From G963669295 sp963669295 (lineage in GTDB: Bacteria > Bacteroidota > Bacteroidia > Flavobacteriales_D > CALLUQ01): a stretch of 64,000 bases of DNA. The translations under genes and the position numbers were made by a program. The notes beneath the pieces were generated by a model. The model was given only the letters and a program-made list of their open reading frames with translations. It was not told where the DNA came from and did not search any database. Positions within the stretch are counted from its first letter, which is position 1. Each line of letters begins with the position of its first letter. Shown one piece after another: positions 53,356 to 62,268 of this stretch. The stretch covers positions 1,302,001 to 1,366,000 of the forward strand of contig OY769938.1 of assembly GCA_963669295.1 (NCBI GenBank), written 5' to 3'.

Positions 53356-53808
53356 CTACTTGTTTTCTTTCCACACGTGTGTGTCGTCAGCAAAAAGTTC
53401 CTTGCCAAAAATGGGTGCTTTTGCTTTGATCTCCTCTACCAAATAATGCAGGGCATCGAAAGTAACCTGTCGGTGCTTCGACGATACAAATACAAACAAG
53501 CAAATTTCTCCTGTTTTCACCACGCCTAAACTGTGGTAAATGTGCATGCAGGTAAGGTCGAATTTTGCAAAGGCCGATTCGCGAATGTCGTGAAACACTT
53601 GCTCTGCCATTTCGGGATAGGCCGAGTAATCGATGGCCACCACCTCTTTTCCTTCAATCTCATCATTGCGTACCTGTCCTAAAAAGATGTTGTGGGCTCC
53701 TATTTCCGTTTTTACAGCGTGCTTGGCAATCGAATTGCCAATGAACTCCGAGCTAATCGGCCCATCTACAAATACTTTTTTCGGTTTCTTTGTTGCTTTT
53801 GCTTCCAT
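53356..53808 (-). CDS. moaE: Molybdopterin synthase catalytic subunit
   Basis: 150 residues from the start at 53808; an upstream Met (53868) would overlap moaD. MoaE adds two sulfurs to cyclic pyranopterin monophosphate, using MoaD as donor. Family motifs: FLGQVRND, AIDYSAYPEMAEQ, IYHSLGVVKTGE, VSSKHRQVTFDAL and the C-terminal KAPIFGKE. The N-terminus is Lys/Ala-rich. It sits next to moaD, its obligate partner. Confidence 0.94.
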   Translation of the reverse strand: MEAKATKKPKKVFVDGPISSEFIGNSIAKHAVKTEIGAHNIFLGQVRNDEIEGKEVVAIDYSAYPEMAEQVFHDIRESAFAKFDLTCMHIYHSLGVVKTGEICLFVFVSSKHRQVTFDALHYLVEEIKAKAPIFGKELFADDTHVWKENK

Positions 53809-53821
53809 AGTATAAAGGTAA

Positions 53822-54055
53822 TCATCCGCCGGCAAAAGGTGGTAAAAAAGCCACTTCATCGCCTTCATTTAATGCTGTTGCATCATCTACCATAGCATGG
53901 TTTACCGCCATGGTAAACGTAAGTTTTTGCAAGGCCGGATATTGCTGCAACACCTGCGCTTTAAGTTCGCCCAATGTAGCTGGAGCCTCCAACGTTTCTT
54001 TACTCACCCCGGTAGCTTCTTCCAGCATCCCAAAATATTTAATGTTGCACTGCAT
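53822..54055 (-). CDS. moaD: Molybdopterin synthase sulfur carrier subunit
   Basis: 77-residue ubiquitin-like protein ending in the essential GlyGly (FLPPFAGG), which is thiocarboxylated and inserted into the MoaE active site. The N-terminal strand and loop (NIKYFGMLEEATGVSKETL) are typical. One base separates it from mobA and 13 bases from moaE. Confidence 0.94.
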   Translation of the reverse strand: MQCNIKYFGMLEEATGVSKETLEAPATLGELKAQVLQQYPALQKLTFTMAVNHAMVDDATALNEGDEVAFLPPFAGG

Positions 54056-54056
54056 A

Positions 54057-54617
54057 TTATTGATTCAATTCTTCTTTAGTATTGATGTTGCGAAACAGCT
54101 GCTCCGAATAAAACGAACATTGATGTACCGGCACCTGTTTTAACTCAATGCTTCGAAACACCTCCGTAAGCTTAAGCTGTTGTGCCTTCAATGCCTTTTC
54201 AAATGGAGTGATGCAACTTTTATGGTACACACCTACCAGCGGTTCAATGTGTTGGTGATGGGTAGAAATTGCTACATCTGCTCCTTCGCTTTCATCGATT
54301 AAATATCGCAATAATCCCTCGTTAATAAAAGGTAAATCGCATGCTACTACAATATTCTTTGCTGTGGTAGATGCCAACAATCCGGTGTAGATGCCTCCTA
54401 GAGGACCACAGTTGCTAATGCGGTCTGCTTCTACCGGCCATCCAAACCGTTCGTACTCAGGATTATTAGCTACAACAATCAGCTGTTTGGTCACCGAAGC
54501 TACTGCCTCTATTACGTGTTGCACCATCGGCTTACCATCAAAGTGTAACAACCCTTTGTCGGTACCCATCCGGCTGCTTTTTCCTCCAGCCATGATGATG
54601 CCTGTTACAGCGCTCAT
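54057..54617 (-). CDS. mobA: Molybdenum cofactor guanylyltransferase
   Basis: 186 residues with the nucleotide-binding signature IMAGGKSSRMGTDKGLL near the N-terminus and the conserved GPLGGIYTGL and VACDLPF segments. MobA attaches GMP to Mo-molybdopterin to make the guanine dinucleotide form. Its presence implies that at least one DMSO-reductase-type enzyme is encoded elsewhere in the genome. The start overlaps the moeA stop by 4 bases (ATGA). Confidence 0.93.
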   Translation of the reverse strand: MSAVTGIIMAGGKSSRMGTDKGLLHFDGKPMVQHVIEAVASVTKQLIVVANNPEYERFGWPVEADRISNCGPLGGIYTGLLASTTAKNIVVACDLPFINEGLLRYLIDESEGADVAISTHHQHIEPLVGVYHKSCITPFEKALKAQQLKLTEVFRSIELKQVPVHQCSFYSEQLFRNINTKEELNQ

Positions 54618-55789
54618 GGCAACAAGTACGTTTTCATCAGGGTGCCCGTTGTAAAACTCCGTTCGTGTGGGGGGAATTCAATGAGCACATCAGCAGCAGC
54701 CAACGATTGTAGCATATGAGAATTTTGTCCGCGCAATACCTCTACCTTTCCTGCTACCATTCGCCCGGCAGCAAAGTGCGTTTTATTATCGCGTTTGGTA
54801 AAATCCTGGTGCAACGGTAAAGTGGTAGTGGGTAGGCCTGGCGATTGCTGCCCCATCATCGTACCTAAAAAAGGAAGGATGTACTGATAAAAACAGATCA
54901 TTACTGCCCTGGGGTTGCCCGGCAGTCCAAATGCTATTTTCGAGCCATTAGTAGCAAACAAGAGTGGTTTACCTGGCTTCTGGTTTACTTTGTGAAACAC
55001 TACTTCAAAGCCAGCTGCTTCAAGGGTAGAACGCGTAAAGTCATAAGCCCCCACCGACACTCCACCGGTAATGAATAACACCTCATGTGCTGCAGCTAAT
55101 TCCCGTAATGTTTGCAACAACTCGTCGGGGTTATCTTCGCACGTTCGATAGTGCCCCTTTATTCCATATTGTTGCAGCGCGGCTTGCAACATGGCTCCAT
55201 TCGATTCAAAGATTTTTCCGGCAGTTGCTTCCGTTACATCATCAGCAAATTCATTGCCTGTAATCAACATCCCTACTGTTGGTGCATTGTTTACCGTTAC
55301 CTCTTTTATGCCGAGCGAAGCTAAAAAACCAATGCTTGCTGCATTCAATCGGGTGCCTTCAGCCAATGCTTGCTGCCCCTTGCGAATTTGCTCTCCCTGC
55401 TTGCGAACGTTGCCCCCTTCTTTTAGCCCTTCATCTTTAATCACAATGCCTGCTTCCGTCACTTCTACATATTCCTGCATCACTACCGTATCAGCAGCAG
55501 CAGGCACTGGAGCTCCGGTAAAAATACGAATGGACTCTCCCGGCCTCATGGGTACATTCCCATCATCGCCAGCCTGCACTTCTCCTACCACTTGCAACAC
55601 CGCATTACGGTCATTGAATTGCAAGGCATAACCATCTACTGCCGACTGATTAAAAATAGGATGATCGATAGGCGCGATCACTTCTTTTGCCAATGTTTTT
55701 CCAAGTGCATCAATAAGAGAAATGGTTGTTTCACCCATGGTTTTAGCATGGGAAAGCACCATTTTTTTTGCCTCGTTTACTTCCGTCAT
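54614..55789 (-). CDS. moeA: Molybdopterin molybdenumtransferase
   Basis: 391 residues from the ATG at 55789, which has an AAGGA-like ribosome-binding sequence 5 bases upstream; the frame is open to 55840. MoeA inserts molybdate into adenylylated molybdopterin. Motifs: HPIFNQSAVDGYAL (MoeA-type DGYA), ITGGVSVGAYDF and GLPGNPRAVMICFY. It is the first gene of the cofactor operon, divergent from the GH3-like/beta-lactamase fusion. Confidence 0.94.
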   Translation of the reverse strand: MTEVNEAKKMVLSHAKTMGETTISLIDALGKTLAKEVIAPIDHPIFNQSAVDGYALQFNDRNAVLQVVGEVQAGDDGNVPMRPGESIRIFTGAPVPAAADTVVMQEYVEVTEAGIVIKDEGLKEGGNVRKQGEQIRKGQQALAEGTRLNAASIGFLASLGIKEVTVNNAPTVGMLITGNEFADDVTEATAGKIFESNGAMLQAALQQYGIKGHYRTCEDNPDELLQTLRELAAAHEVLFITGGVSVGAYDFTRSTLEAAGFEVVFHKVNQKPGKPLLFATNGSKIAFGLPGNPRAVMICFYQYILPFLGTMMGQQSPGLPTTTLPLHQDFTKRDNKTHFAAGRMVAGKVEVLRGQNSHMLQSLAAADVLIEFPPHERSFTTGTLMKTYLLP

Positions 55790-55892
55790 GAGTCCTTCGC
55801 TAAACAGTTCATAACAAAGTAAATAAATCTTTCTCACCATTCGGATAACAATGGGTTTTTATTGTAGATTTACCTCAAAAGACTAGCCAATA

Positions 55893-58781
55893 ATGCAAAA
55901 ATCGAAAGTCAGGTTGGCAGCCATTGCCCTTGGGGTTATTGCTATGATAGCTACCATGGTATGGTGGTTGTATCCATCTGATGAAATCGTTCCGGAAATC
56001 CCGGAAGAGAAGAAAATCATTCCGTTCCTCACGGTGGAGTCGGCTTGGGTAGACTCACTCCTTGCACAACTTACTTTCGAAGAAAAAATCGGCCAACTCA
56101 TTTTAGTGGAAACCGACATCAGTGTGCTGGGTGCCGACGATTCCTTGATGCAATGGATCAATCAGTATCATGTTGGTGGAGTGACCTTTAAAAACAGCAC
56201 CATCAACCACCAGGTAGAAGTAGCCAATGCATGCATCGACACCTCACGGGTACCATTGTTCATGGCTGGCAATTTTAGTGAAGGTGCTTTAAAGGATGCT
56301 TTACCCCTTGCCCGCCCCATTTCCATGGCTGCCATAAGCGATGATTCGTTGCTGACCATTTGCGACAGCTTACGCATTGATGAAATGAAAGCATTGGGAA
56401 TTCAACTCAACTTTGCTCCGGGGTTAGATGTAGGTGTAATTGATACCGTTACAGGGTACGACCCCTTTGCCGAAGACAGTGCCCGTACCACACAAAGGGC
56501 AGTGGAGTATTTCAAAGCTATGGAGCAACGACGCATACTGGCGTGTGCATCTCATTTTAGCGACTATTACGACTTCACTTACGATACCCTCAACCTTCGC
56601 GACAGCATCTTATCGCGGTACCGCAAGCTCACTTACCAACAACTACCGGCGATACTGATAGACAAAAACATTCGCTGCGATAACCCCGAGCTTGAAAAGC
56701 AACAAAATCATTTGAAGCAGTACCTCAACGAGCACCTTGAATTTGAAGGGTTGGTGGTTACAGAAATCCTCGAATCGCATGCCCCTGAAAAACGAGTGGA
56801 ACAAACCCTATTTACCGGAGCCGACATCATTGTAGTAAAAGACAGTGTATCGGAAACCATTGCTGCCATTCGAGCCTTAATAGAAGATGGGGCGCTTAGT
56901 GAAGAAGCCCTAAACCATCGGGTAGAACGCGTGCTTAAGGCCAAAGCGTGGGCAGGCATGGAAAAAATTGCACCCATTACGGCTTCAGAAAGTAGTATTA
57001 ACGATGGTAGTCAACGTGAACTATTGGCCCGTTTGCTATTTGAGGGATCCATTACCATGGTGAAAAATGCCGATGACATCCTGCCTTTTAAGCGACTACA
57101 AGATCGAGAATTCTATCTTATTAGAGTAGGCAAACGACTCCCCACCTTCTTTGCCAACTTGCAACGATACAAGGAAGTAAAAACACATGGCATGAATGCT
57201 TCGAGCAAAGGACTCGGTGCCATCGATAAACGGTACAAGCGTTACAACCCGCTTATGATAGCCTTGAATGACGTAGCATTAGACAGCTTAAAGGACGAAG
57301 CATTCATTAAGTCGCTAAAAGATTTGGACGAGCTCACCAATTTAGTAGTGGTGAACTTTGGACATCCCAACAACCTACAGCATTTGCACTTTTTAGAATC
57401 GTTGGTACAGGTATATGAAAACCATAAACACGTACAGGCACTTACTGCGCAATTGTTGTTTGGTGGTATTGCTGCAAAAGGGAAACTTCCGGTAAGTGTT
57501 GCCCCCCATTTTGCCTATCAAACGGGCATTACCGATGGCAAACCTACCCGGTTCAAGTATACCATTCCCGAAGAGGTAGGCATTAGCTCCGACAGTTTAT
57601 TGAAGATAGACTGGATTGCTCGCAGTGCCATCAATGGCCGTGCTACCCCAGGTTGTCAGGTATTTATTGCCAAAGAAGGCAAAGTTATTTACCACAAAGC
57701 GTTTGGCTTTCACACCTACGACCAACAACAACTGGTACAAACTACAGACTTGTACGACCTGGCCTCAGTTACCAAGGTGGCCTCTACCACCATCATGGCC
57801 ATGCGGCTTTACGAACAGGGGAAATATCAACTCAATGATTCGTTAAAGTACTACCTCCCCGACACGTTGTTTACACGATTGGGCGACATCACTTTTCGCG
57901 AGTTATTGATTCATAAAACCGGGCTTCCTGCCGGTTTTCCAATACTTCCGTTTATTCAGTATACCGATAGTATTACCGGCACATTCGACAAATACTTTTG
58001 CGACATTCCCGATACGTTTTACAACACCCTGGTAGCCGATAGCTTCTTCATTGAGCAACCCTTTATTGATACCTTATGGATGACAGTACACTCCAGGTGG
58101 CCTGGGGAAAAGAAATACAAGTACAGCGACCTCAACTTTTGCTTGCTTTCCAACACGTTATCTACCATTGCAGCATTGCGCATCGACTCTTTTGTACAGG
58201 ATAACTTCTATTGTCCCCTGGGATTGGAAAACATCTGCTACCTGCCCCTCGATACCATCGAAAAAAAGCGCATTGTACCTACTGAAGACGACAGGTATTG
58301 GCGCCATCAATTGCTGCAAGGCCATGTGCACGACCCTACGGCTGCGCTGTTTGGAGGAGTAGCAGGTAATGCAGGGCTTTTTGCTACCGCTCACGATGTG
58401 GCCGTATTGTTTCAGATGCTACTAAATAAAGGCGAATATGGAGGCACACGTTACTTTAACGCCAAAACCGTTGAGCTTTTTACCACCAAACAATCGGATA
58501 GCCACCGTGGACTGGGGTTCAATAAACCTACAGAAGATAAGAAAGGGATTTATGCTCCCAGTGCTTCCATGAGCACCTACGGACATACTGGTTTTACCGG
58601 CAACTGTGTATGGGTAGATCCTGAACACGAGCTGCTTTATGTATTTGTATCAAACCGGGTACACCCCAGTCCTAATAATAAGAAATTGGTCAATATGGGT
58701 ATTCGTAAGCGTATTCATCAGGTAATTTACGATGCCATGGGCATTAAGAAAGACACTGCCACTGTAGCTGCCCCTCAATAA
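55893..58781 (+). CDS. GH3-like / serine beta-lactamase-like fusion protein with degenerate GH3 domain
   Basis: 962 residues with an N-terminal anchor helix (AAIALGVIAMIATMVWWL). Residues about 45-355 align by eye with the GH3 N-terminal domain of NagZ-type hexosaminidases (LTFEEKIGQLI, RVERVLKAKAWAG), but its catalytic landmarks are gone: KHFPGHGDT is replaced by SHFSDYYDF and the nucleophile motif TDA by TEI. A short GH3 C-terminal-like part follows (about 370-540). The beta-lactamase-like domain (about 560-940) keeps SxxK (SVTK), a YxN-like YSD and HTG. Fusions of this layout are common in Bacteroidota and thought to act on peptidoglycan; here only the serine hydrolase half looks active. 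Confidence 0.85.
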   Translation: MQKSKVRLAAIALGVIAMIATMVWWLYPSDEIVPEIPEEKKIIPFLTVESAWVDSLLAQLTFEEKIGQLILVETDISVLGADDSLMQWINQYHVGGVTFKNSTINHQVEVANACIDTSRVPLFMAGNFSEGALKDALPLARPISMAAISDDSLLTICDSLRIDEMKALGIQLNFAPGLDVGVIDTVTGYDPFAEDSARTTQRAVEYFKAMEQRRILACASHFSDYYDFTYDTLNLRDSILSRYRKLTYQQLPAILIDKNIRCDNPELEKQQNHLKQYLNEHLEFEGLVVTEILESHAPEKRVEQTLFTGADIIVVKDSVSETIAAIRALIEDGALSEEALNHRVERVLKAKAWAGMEKIAPITASESSINDGSQRELLARLLFEGSITMVKNADDILPFKRLQDREFYLIRVGKRLPTFFANLQRYKEVKTHGMNASSKGLGAIDKRYKRYNPLMIALNDVALDSLKDEAFIKSLKDLDELTNLVVVNFGHPNNLQHLHFLESLVQVYENHKHVQALTAQLLFGGIAAKGKLPVSVAPHFAYQTGITDGKPTRFKYTIPEEVGISSDSLLKIDWIARSAINGRATPGCQVFIAKEGKVIYHKAFGFHTYDQQQLVQTTDLYDLASVTKVASTTIMAMRLYEQGKYQLNDSLKYYLPDTLFTRLGDITFRELLIHKTGLPAGFPILPFIQYTDSITGTFDKYFCDIPDTFYNTLVADSFFIEQPFIDTLWMTVHSRWPGEKKYKYSDLNFCLLSNTLSTIAALRIDSFVQDNFYCPLGLENICYLPLDTIEKKRIVPTEDDRYWRHQLLQGHVHDPTAALFGGVAGNAGLFATAHDVAVLFQMLLNKGEYGGTRYFNAKTVELFTTKQSDSHRGLGFNKPTEDKKGIYAPSASMSTYGHTGFTGNCVWVDPEHELLYVFVSNRVHPSPNNKKLVNMGIRKRIHQVIYDAMGIKKDTATVAAPQ

Positions 58782-58812
58782 AAAGTTCCCCCACCTTTTT
58801 GGCGGGGGAACT
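58780..58812 (-). terminator. Terminator between convergent genes
   Basis: 9-bp perfect stem (58784-58792 with 58804-58812) with two further inner pairs, followed on the minus strand by five T (58784-58780). It overlaps the stop codon of the fusion gene and ends the minus-strand gene at 58840. Confidence 0.8.
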
Positions 58813-58839
58813 CATCAAATCAATTCGATGGATATGGTA

Positions 58840-61218
58840 TTATTTTGCGATGGCAATCTTGTGATTGGCAGCAGTAGTAGGACCTGTAAGTCTACAGAAA
58901 TAAATACCATCCGGTAACGCTGCGGCATCAAATATTGCTTTGTATTTATCGTTGGCTTGTACCAGGCCATTGAACAAGGTGGCTACTTTTTGACCCGACA
59001 TGTTGTATACTTCAAGTACAGCCATGCCAGTTTCTTCCATTCCAAACTCTATGTACGTTTGTGTTGCAGTCGGGTTAGGATAAGCCTTAATGTGTGCCGT
59101 TACCGATTTGTTGGTTGGCGCACCTATTGGCATAAAGTTTTGGCACATTCCTACCTGAATCGTTTCGCTTGAGCCGAATGCTCCACCACTTGGCGATGGA
59201 AAATTGATGCCATCGAAAGTAATGGAATAACTACCCAAACCAAAGCCACAGCATATGCCATCACCAAACGAGTCTCCAATTTCAAACTCATAACAATGTG
59301 TAGGGTCTACACAATAGGTTTCTACATAGTTTGTGGCACTGGTTAACGATCCTTGCGCACGCGAATCGATGGTGGTACCGTCAGTCACATCCATCAGTCG
59401 CCATGAAGTTTCGTTAGCAAAGTCATCGGTAGTTAGGTTAATGGTTAAATCAACACATACCGGTGCTGGTGCAAATGGTGGATTAGTTGCTGAGCATGGA
59501 ATATCGCATGCTCCTACCGTACATCCGCTATGCCCTGGCGATCCATCAACATGAGCTGGCACCGCATTTTCGCTGATGCAAATTAACTGTGTGTTGTTTG
59601 GATTGCCCGGAGGACGGTGACATACCAATACCTTGTCGCCATTGTTACCGCAATTGGCATCAATCACGTTTACGGTCACCATGTCGGTTACTGTACACCC
59701 TCTTGAATCGGTTACCGTAACTGTATAGGTAGTAGTGGTGTTGGGCTGTACAGCCAATCCTGAGCCATCGCCATTGGTAAATAAGCCTGCCGGACTCCAT
59801 GAATAGGTGTATGGGGGGAAGCCTCCACTGGCTGTAGCAATGAGGTAGTTGATCTCCGCTTCTAGCGGATCGTAACCCAAAATGCGCGTTTGACACTCAC
59901 CAGCATCTACTTCTAGTGGAGCATTGCCACAATCGGTTACCGTAATGGTGCCCTGGCCTTCTATACCACTATATCCATCCAACTGAATGTAGTACGTTTT
60001 TCCAGGTGTTAAACACGACAATTGATCAATTAAAGGAGATAACCCCGGACCACCATCATCGTTTGCTGCCAACTCATTGAACGTGCTAAAATCATTGCAA
60101 TCGTCAGCCGTATATACCGCCAGCTGCATGTCTAACGTTACTGCTGAAATAGATACACACCCCGATTCTGGTGCTTCAAAAGTATACCAAAGAGATGTTT
60201 GCACTCCTGTTTCAAATGAGCACCATCCATCTTGCGAGTCGCAAGAACTGTTACCGGTTCCCGCGCCTGGGGATACCTCACCTGGTTGTGCGCTACTGCA
60301 TTCGTTATCAAACCCAAGGGTGCTTCCCACTCCAATTGGCGTCGCATTACAAACATCATCGTTAGGAGGTCCGCTTACACAAGAAAGGGTAAGGTCAAAA
60401 TTCCCCGTAGCACTACTATAGCCATGCACCAAAATGTAATAATCGGTACCTGCTGTAGAAGTCCACTCTACTGTTGATTGTAATGCCCCAAAGGCACAGG
60501 AGAAATCATCATCGTTACCCCCTACACACGACAAGCCATTACAGTTTCCTTCAAAAACGGTAAGCTTGGTATCGTAGTTGGTGCCCGAGCCACAAGTGGT
60601 GGCAGTAACACAACTACCATCACCTGCAAAATGATACCATACACCAGGAGCCGTGTTAGAAGTGCCGCAAAAAGGAGCTAAATCTACGTTGGTACCAACG
60701 GTACTACCCGAAACAGTAGTGTTGCAGTTAATATCAATAGCACCTGAACACACATCATTACCTGCGGGCGGGTTACCACAATCAACCGATAGGTTGAAAT
60801 TGCCCGTAGCACCTCCAAATCCATGAATTAAAATGTAATAGGTAGTGCCTGCGGTAGTTTGCCAATCTACCTCTGTGGTGAAACCAGAGCACCCAATGGC
60901 ATCATCTTGCCCCGTTACACAGGACAGAGCGCCACAACTTCCTTCGAAGATAGAAATCTTGGTGTCGTACGAAGCTTGATTGCAAGTAGAGGCAGTATAC
61001 TGCCCCCCATTGCCTTGCACGGTATACCACACACCGGGAGCGTTGATGGTTGTTCCACAAAATGAAATGCCATCGAAATTGGCACCGATAGTACTTCCTG
61101 CAAGGGTTTGACCGCATTGTATGGGAGTAGCGTTGCTACAATCATCGTTTGCCCATGTTTCCAGAGATGGATAGAGCATTACAGCCACTAAAAACAAAAA
61201 TGTAAATAACTTTTTCAT
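58840..61218 (-). CDS. Large secreted repeat protein, T9SS type A cargo
   Basis: 792 residues: a signal peptide (LFTFLFLVAVMLYPSLETWA), three tandem beta domains of about 130 residues (about 24-150, 155-280 and 285-430), each starting DDCSNATPI/NDVCSGAIDI/DDVCNATPI and containing PGVWY or SLWY and a TYYIL-type strand (pre-peptidase C-terminal-like), then an Ig/SprB-like segment (FPPYTYSWSPAG), a Cys-rich stretch, a beta-rich domain with GDSFGDGICCG, and a type A sorting domain (AYPNPTATQTYIEFGMEE). No enzyme domain is seen, so it is probably an adhesin or binding protein. It overlaps the small gene upstream by 4 bases and forms an operon with it. Confidence 0.88.
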   Translation of the reverse strand: MKKLFTFLFLVAVMLYPSLETWANDDCSNATPIQCGQTLAGSTIGANFDGISFCGTTINAPGVWYTVQGNGGQYTASTCNQASYDTKISIFEGSCGALSCVTGQDDAIGCSGFTTEVDWQTTAGTTYYILIHGFGGATGNFNLSVDCGNPPAGNDVCSGAIDINCNTTVSGSTVGTNVDLAPFCGTSNTAPGVWYHFAGDGSCVTATTCGSGTNYDTKLTVFEGNCNGLSCVGGNDDDFSCAFGALQSTVEWTSTAGTDYYILVHGYSSATGNFDLTLSCVSGPPNDDVCNATPIGVGSTLGFDNECSSAQPGEVSPGAGTGNSSCDSQDGWCSFETGVQTSLWYTFEAPESGCVSISAVTLDMQLAVYTADDCNDFSTFNELAANDDGGPGLSPLIDQLSCLTPGKTYYIQLDGYSGIEGQGTITVTDCGNAPLEVDAGECQTRILGYDPLEAEINYLIATASGGFPPYTYSWSPAGLFTNGDGSGLAVQPNTTTTYTVTVTDSRGCTVTDMVTVNVIDANCGNNGDKVLVCHRPPGNPNNTQLICISENAVPAHVDGSPGHSGCTVGACDIPCSATNPPFAPAPVCVDLTINLTTDDFANETSWRLMDVTDGTTIDSRAQGSLTSATNYVETYCVDPTHCYEFEIGDSFGDGICCGFGLGSYSITFDGINFPSPSGGAFGSSETIQVGMCQNFMPIGAPTNKSVTAHIKAYPNPTATQTYIEFGMEETGMAVLEVYNMSGQKVATLFNGLVQANDKYKAIFDAAALPDGIYFCRLTGPTTAANHKIAIAK

Positions 61219-61565
61219 CGTTTGGGCCCTCCATCATTTTTAGCATTTAACTGCTGTTGATAGGCGGCAGGGTCTTTTTGTTTCCACTCCATTTTTGCCT
61301 TTTCATAGTTGGCTGCATCTACTGCTTTGTCTCCTGTAAACTTAAACCCAGGAACCTCTTTATAACCCTGGCGTTTTTGCTCTTGCTGCATTTTCATTTT
61401 ATGCACTTGCTCTTGAGCAGCATGCTGACTGGCTTTTTTTGTTTCCAGTTGCGCTTGTTTTTGCTGATCGTATTCCGAAGATGGTCGATCAGCTGTTTGT
61501 CCGAAAGCACTACATGCACATAGTAGTGCAAATGCCATGACAGAACTTTGCATCATTTTTTTCAT
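61215..61565 (-). CDS. Small secreted Gln/Lys-rich protein
   Basis: 116 residues with a signal peptide (SSVMAFALLCACSAFGQ, cleavage near residue 23; the Cys residues could alternatively be a lipobox). The mature chain is a charged, Gln/Lys/Ala-rich helix (QQKQAQLETKKASQHAAQEQ) ending in a short segment (PGFKFTGDKAVDAANYEKAK). No family recognised. Its stop codon overlaps the start of the T9SS cargo gene (ATGA), suggesting translational coupling and a shared role, possibly as a chaperone or partner of that protein. Confidence 0.65.
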   Translation of the reverse strand: MKKMMQSSVMAFALLCACSAFGQTADRPSSEYDQQKQAQLETKKASQHAAQEQVHKMKMQQEQKRQGYKEVPGFKFTGDKAVDAANYEKAKMEWKQKDPAAYQQQLNAKNDGGPKR

Positions 61566-61872
61566 TGATTGTTGGTTTTAAGTGGTTAGTAATAGAATCG
61601 ATTTGATGTTCGTGTATTTATAGTATTGTAGATTCATTTTTAGCCCAACGTGCATACAGCACATGTTTCACATCACCGTTGGGGGCACTTATTAATAATG
61701 TTTGTAGGATATTCCGGTGTATTGAGAATATTCAATGTTTGGTTTCAGGCAACCGGAATAAGCTGTCTTGCTTCTTTATGTATTTGTAAAGTAATGGGAA
61801 AGTCTAAGGCAAGTCAATGGTGAAACTACGGAATTACTTCGGTAATAATACGTAATTACACCTTTGCTAAGT

Positions 61873-61902
61873 GGGTAAATGGGGGGTAAATGGGGGGTAA
61901 AT
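61873..61902 (+). repeat. G-rich 11-base tandem repeat
   Basis: GGGGGGTAAAT occurs at 61881-61891 and 61892-61902, preceded by a truncated copy (61873-61880). There are three G tracts of 3, 6 and 6 bases. It could fold as a two-tier G-quadruplex, but a regular three-tier form lacks a fourth separated tract. It lies immediately before the hairpin at 61909. Confidence 0.75.
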
Positions 61903-61908
61903 AAATAA

Positions 61909-61934
61909 AAGCGTCGCGAACCACCGCGACGCTT
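61909..61934 (-). terminator. Orphan terminator-like hairpin
   Basis: Perfect 10-bp GC-rich stem (61909-61918 with 61925-61934) with a 6-base loop. The minus-strand continuation is T-rich (TTTTATTTATTT), and the plus-strand side is not. No minus-strand gene lies upstream for about 1 kb, so it may end an unannotated RNA coming from 61935-62230. Confidence 0.6.
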
Positions 61935-62230
61935 TCTCTACACTATTGTTGATCGGAAAACTCAAAACCGATCACTACCTAAATATGAATACCATCCATT
62001 TTCATCAGTAAAAGTACAACCGCTCTTCCATCTAAAATGTCAGCCTTCTGACAAATGGAATAATTCATGATAAAAACAGGGGTTTTAGAGCTAAAGCAAA
62101 AAAAAAACATTTATAGGCAACCGTTAAAGTCACCCTATGCGTCTATTATTAAAAGCGACACAAACTACAAGCTATAAAAAGCTCCCAGATAAACTCGCTT
62201 GCTACTCTTGTAATCTACAATACTACTTGT

Positions 62231-62262
62231 AAAAGGGCTGGTTAACCAACAGCCCTTTTTTT
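62231..62262 (+). terminator. Intrinsic terminator upstream of the methyltransferase gene
   Basis: GC-rich stem (62235-62240 with 62050-type partner at 62250-62255), extended by two pairs with one bulged G and an AACC loop, followed by seven T (62256-62262). No plus-strand gene precedes it within the window except far upstream, so it may end an unannotated RNA or insulate the next gene. Confidence 0.7.
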
Positions 62263-62268
62263 ATTTCT

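Larger units (their letters stand above)
61566..62230. other. Gene-free stretch rich in inverted repeats
   Basis: No coding frame is credible here. Stem-loops seen: 61644-61650 with 61677-61683 (7 bp, large loop); a 5-bp stem with a TTCG tetraloop at 61833-61846; 61950-61956 with 61968-61974 (7 bp); 62038-62043 with 62048-62053 (6 bp). There is also an 11-base G-rich tandem repeat (61873-61902) and two terminator-like hairpins (61909-61934 and 62231-62262) with no gene reading into them. One or more unannotated small RNAs are likely. No exact TAnnTTTG box was found to point to their starts. Confidence 0.5.

Noticed and set aside
62092..62103. GTTTTAGAGCTA, identical to the first 12 bases of a Streptococcus type II CRISPR repeat
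   Set aside because: It is a single copy, with no spacers, no second repeat, no anti-repeat and no cas gene nearby. It is a short AT-rich half-palindrome and most likely a coincidence.
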